A stretch of DNA of 33,181 nucleotides from assembly GCA_902478645.1 (NCBI GenBank), contig CABSLV010000021.1, forward strand, positions 1-33,181, written 5' to 3'. Numbering within the stretch: position 1 is the first letter of the stretch; each line of letters opens with the position of its first letter. The notes below the pieces were generated by a model. The model saw only the letters and a program-made list of their open reading frames with translations. It made no database searches and was not told the origin of the DNA. A program made the position numbers and the translations under genes. Source of the stretch: an uncultured Flavobacteriales bacterium (GTDB lineage Bacteria > Bacteroidota > Bacteroidia > Flavobacteriales > UBA1820). This document shows, piece after piece, positions 31,001 through 33,181 of this stretch.

Positions 31001-31594
31001 ATGGATATAACCACCATGAGCATGGGGCCGGAGTTTTTAAGCTTTTCCCCTGAATGGTATTTCGATGGTTCTTGGAATACACTGCCCTTCTTGGCAGATT
31101 CGGACTATTCGCTCGAGTTGTATATAAAAGTCTGGTCTTGCCATTACGACCACACCCAATTGGAAAAACTGCTGGAAATAGCCCGAAAATTAAACCGGCA
31201 CGGACGAAATAACAAGCCGATACAACACATCGAAAAATGGATAAAGCTGGCTAAAACTCCCAAGGCAAAAATAGCAAAGGATTTAACCTTTGAGGGATTT
31301 TACGGACGCATACGGGATTATATTTCCGGGGACAACAAACAACAGGCCCGCAATTTATACAACACTGGGCAAACCGGAAGGGAAAAAATAAAATGGATGG
31401 ACAATGCCCGGACGCTGGTGGAAATCATATACCCGGTTTTCCAAAATGAAATATTTCTTGTCCCGGACGATATCACTTTTTCCCTGTTCATAGCGAACAA
31501 TTTTGTGCAGGGAAAAGGCAAGAATAAAGGCCAGCCCTTCACGGAAAAGACCATTCAGAACGAAATATCCAACCTGGAAAATCCCCAAAAATAA
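31001..31594 (+). CDS. Mobile-element protein of unknown function
   Basis: A 197-residue soluble protein that I do not recognise. There is no signal peptide or membrane segment. The N-terminus is acidic/aromatic (FLSFSPEWYFDGSWNTLPFLADSDY). The middle is helical and basic (LEIARKLNRHGRNNKPIQHIEKWIKLAKTPKAK), and the C-terminus is 'GKGKNKGQPFTEKTIQNEISNLENPQK', with a short helix that could contact nucleic acid. It starts 14 nt after the integrase stop, so it is probably co-transcribed and may modulate integration or copy control. An in-frame ATG also exists at 31016. Confidence 0.75.
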   Translation: MDITTMSMGPEFLSFSPEWYFDGSWNTLPFLADSDYSLELYIKVWSCHYDHTQLEKLLEIARKLNRHGRNNKPIQHIEKWIKLAKTPKAKIAKDLTFEGFYGRIRDYISGDNKQQARNLYNTGQTGREKIKWMDNARTLVEIIYPVFQNEIFLVPDDITFSLFIANNFVQGKGKNKGQPFTEKTIQNEISNLENPQK

Positions 31595-31712
31595 AGCTTC
31601 GCTCCCGTGATTGCTTTTACACAAACATAACTAATTGACAGGGTTGTATTTAACTATCTTCTCAAATCCTTAAAACCCTCCTTGGGGTCCGTGGACGAAA
31701 CATTTAATTTGG

Positions 31713-31766
31713 CAACAATTAATTGAACAAGTGGATTTTATCCTTTATTAAAGTTTTTAATTGTTG
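31713..31766. promoter_or_regulatory. Inverted repeat upstream of the DUF3853 gene
   Basis: CAACAATTAA (31713-31722) and TTAATTGTTG (31757-31766) are perfect 10-bp inverse copies separated by 34 nt; the right arm ends 5 nt before the DUF3853 ATG. This suits an operator with two half-sites or a large leader hairpin. The rest of the 177-nt gap (31595-31771) is AT-rich, and I see no gene in it. Confidence 0.4.
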
Positions 31767-31771
31767 TAAAA

Positions 31772-32080
31772 ATGGACGAGAAAAACAAGCCTTTATTTAC
31801 CCTCACGGTAGGGGAATTTCTGGATTTACAGAAAAAAGCGGAGCAGGAAACGCAGGCCCGCGAAACAGTTTCTCCGGCATTGCCGGATTCGCCCCGTTAT
31901 GTGTACGGGCTGAAAGGAATAGCCGCCCTGTTTGGCTGCGGCATGGTAACCGCCAGCAAGATCAAACGTAGCGGATTGATAGATCGGGCCGTTACCCAGA
32001 TAGGCCGCAAGATCATTGTGGACGCCCCTTTGGCGTTGGAACTGGTGCGGCAAAGCAAAAAGGGAGGCCGTAGGCGATGA
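31772..32080 (+). CDS. DUF3853-family protein (excisionase-like helix-turn-helix)
   Basis: A 102-residue basic protein. Residues about 43-95 ('RYVYGLKGIAALFGCGMVTASKIKRSGLIDRAVTQIGRKIIVDAPLALELV') form a winged-helix/MerR-like excisionase pattern: a helix, 'LFGCGMVTASKIKRSG' as the turn-recognition helix, then a wing with GRKIIVD. This matches DUF3853 proteins, common in Bacteroidota mobilizable elements between the integrase and the replication or mobilisation genes. It probably acts as a recombination directionality factor or a repressor for the element (inference). It lies 85 nt before the replication initiator. Confidence 0.85.
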   Translation: MDEKNKPLFTLTVGEFLDLQKKAEQETQARETVSPALPDSPRYVYGLKGIAALFGCGMVTASKIKRSGLIDRAVTQIGRKIIVDAPLALELVRQSKKGGRRR

Positions 32081-32113
32081 GCCGCCGCCCCTCCCCACGC
32101 TTTATAATAAGTA

Positions 32114-32127
32114 TGGTTTTATAACCA
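32114..32127 (+). other. Small hairpin upstream of the replication initiator gene
   Basis: TGGTT (32114-32118) and AACCA (32123-32127) pair over 5 bp with a TTAT loop, 39 nt before the initiator ATG. It could be part of a replication origin or translational control, but it is short enough to be chance. Confidence 0.2.
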
Positions 32128-32165
32128 ATTCCGTTATTTCATTCCTTTCAAAAATCCGGGCAATC

Positions 32166-33116
32166 ATGGTCGATACAATTCATATCAGGCTCACAAATAA
32201 TCAAACGGTGGGCAAAATCAATTTTCTTCAACTTTCCTCACATTTCAATACCGTGAGCGATACAAAATACCTCAACACGGACAATACGGTCATAAACGGT
32301 CACTTAGGTAACCTGTTAATCAGTGTTTCAAAAAACAGTATTTCCATAAAAGGCAGTATTGCAAAATGGTTTTCGGGCAATAATCTTCATACCCTGTCCT
32401 ATGAGGAGCTTATTCAGGCTTTTACAAGGTTAGGCAACATTCTTCACATCCCTATCGGAAAGGCATATTTCACAAGGCTGGATATGGCTGCCAATATCAA
32501 TACAAAATACACCCCAAAGGCTTATTACAAGTATCTTATGTACCTAAAAGGGTTCAACAGGTCAAATGTAGGGGAGGATACATTGTATTTCAAGTCGGAT
32601 GAGGTTACTTTATGCCTGTATGACAAAGGGAAAGAGCAAAAAATGAGAGAGGGAAAATTATTACGGTATGAACTAAGGTTGGAAAAAAGGTTTTTCGGCG
32701 CCGAAAAATTGTCGGTCGGTCAGTTTTGTAGCAAAAAAGTATATTCGCGGCTCGTTTCATACTGGCAGGAATCGTTCGACGCTATCTACAAACGCCGTAA
32801 GGCGATACGCCCGGAGCTTAACTATAAAATCGTAAAAACTCCGGCAGAGGCAAAAGTTGTGGCTCTTTCCTACTTCATTGATAAAGCAGGCGGATTGGAG
32901 GCTATGGTACGGGATATTTCCAATGCGCAGGCCAGCTATACCCTTACGCCCATGCAGGCGCACAGGCTCCGTCAGGAGTTCCATTCCTGCTACCATGTTA
33001 CTGCGGGTGGCCTCATCTCTCCTAATCGTGTCCTGAGCGAACTGAAAAACAAAATAGGGGACTTTGTACAACAAGAACTGGAATATGTCCGCAGCTCTCC
33101 TTTAAATGGGTTTTAA
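32166..33116 (+). CDS. Phage/plasmid-type replication initiation protein
   Basis: A 316-residue protein starting MVDTIHIRL. The segment 'GKAYFTRLDMAANINTKYTPKAYYKYLMYLKG' carries the R-x-D motif of Rep_trans/gpII-type rolling-circle initiators, followed by 'LCLYDKGKEQKMREGKLLRYELRLEKRFF', the YDK...RYE pattern of the same group. I expect it to nick an origin and start rolling-circle replication of an excised circular form. The catalytic tyrosine cannot be assigned by eye. The ATG at 32166 was chosen; the frame upstream overlaps DUF3853 and does not look like protein. Codon use is clearly more AT-rich than in the chromosomal genes. The last 65 nt of the window contain no further start I can support. 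Confidence 0.82.
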   Translation: MVDTIHIRLTNNQTVGKINFLQLSSHFNTVSDTKYLNTDNTVINGHLGNLLISVSKNSISIKGSIAKWFSGNNLHTLSYEELIQAFTRLGNILHIPIGKAYFTRLDMAANINTKYTPKAYYKYLMYLKGFNRSNVGEDTLYFKSDEVTLCLYDKGKEQKMREGKLLRYELRLEKRFFGAEKLSVGQFCSKKVYSRLVSYWQESFDAIYKRRKAIRPELNYKIVKTPAEAKVVALSYFIDKAGGLEAMVRDISNAQASYTLTPMQAHRLRQEFHSCYHVTAGGLISPNRVLSELKNKIGDFVQQELEYVRSSPLNGF

Positions 33117-33181
33117 GGGGGGGCTTTTAGAGAGTAGGAACCTTATTATTTTCCGATGCAGAACAGTTCCGGAGCTGTCTC

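Noticed and set aside
32016..32165. 50-residue N-terminal extension of the replication initiator
   Set aside because: It overlaps DUF3853 in another frame, has unnatural composition (many Trp/Pro/Arg), and the ATG at 32166 starts a typical MVDTIHIRL strand.
1..33181. tRNA, rRNA, CRISPR array or full insertion sequence
   Set aside because: Reading both strands, I found no cloverleaf-like sequence, no rRNA core motif, no spaced repeat array and no transposase gene.

Overview
This window looks like a piece of Bacteroidota chromosome, most likely order Bacteroidales and perhaps Alistipes/Rikenellaceae-like. The evidence is: repeated promoter elements of the Bacteroidota type (-7 box TAnnTTTG, seen as TACATTTG, TATTTTTG, TATCTTTG), no strong Shine-Dalgarno sequences, a single-polypeptide GcvP, BF3164-type, DUF6452 and DUF6048 proteins, a GYDIA-type GHMP kinase and an RRM-type RNA-binding protein. 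Genes from about 650 to 29,300 are GC-rich. From about 29,540 to the right end the DNA is visibly more AT-rich and carries mobile-element genes. The genus is an inference.

Layout, left to right. 1-331 holds no gene, but contains three spaced copies of a 10-bp motif and a hairpin. 332-2824 (minus) holds a small DUF2795-like gene with its own promoter and then an operon read queD -> LpxH-like phosphatase -> GHMP kinase. 3064-3969 (plus) is an exported protein gene that appears frameshifted; it faces a minus-strand mrp/small membrane protein pair across a shared terminator. 5559-6155 is an RRM protein with eleven 7-residue repeats. 6454-7545 is a beta-propeller lipoprotein. 7651-10044 (minus) is miaB followed by a polyprenyl synthetase. 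10250-13087 (minus) is gcvP, followed by a perfect 33-bp hairpin. 13256-16265 (plus) is rlmD-DUF6452-DUF6048, divergent from gcvP. 16420-17037 (minus) is a LuxR-type regulator with a degenerate receiver. 17293-18762 is guaB.

18886-26501 is a tightly packed plus-strand run of three SurA/parvulin-type periplasmic folding factors, mutL, a rhomboid protease and a prolyl-tRNA-editing-type deacylase. Next come a small exported YbjN-like protein, a minus-strand flavodoxin and an exported calcineurin-like phosphoesterase with a textbook terminator.

From about 29,540 an integrated element begins: candidate attachment core and repeats, tyrosine recombinase, an unknown gene, a DUF3853 (excisionase-like) gene and a phage/plasmid-type replication initiator. 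The element runs off the right edge, so its cargo, mobilisation genes and second att site are not visible. No tRNA, rRNA or CRISPR array was found.

The main second-look items are the receiver-degenerate regulator, very long perfect hairpins behind genes and one inside the mutL linker, the inverted repeat spanning the guaB leader, the left end of the replicative integrative element, and the broken exported-protein gene at 3064. I did not see a clearly new multi-gene defence or biosynthetic system here. If one exists, it is most likely in the part of the mobile element beyond the window.
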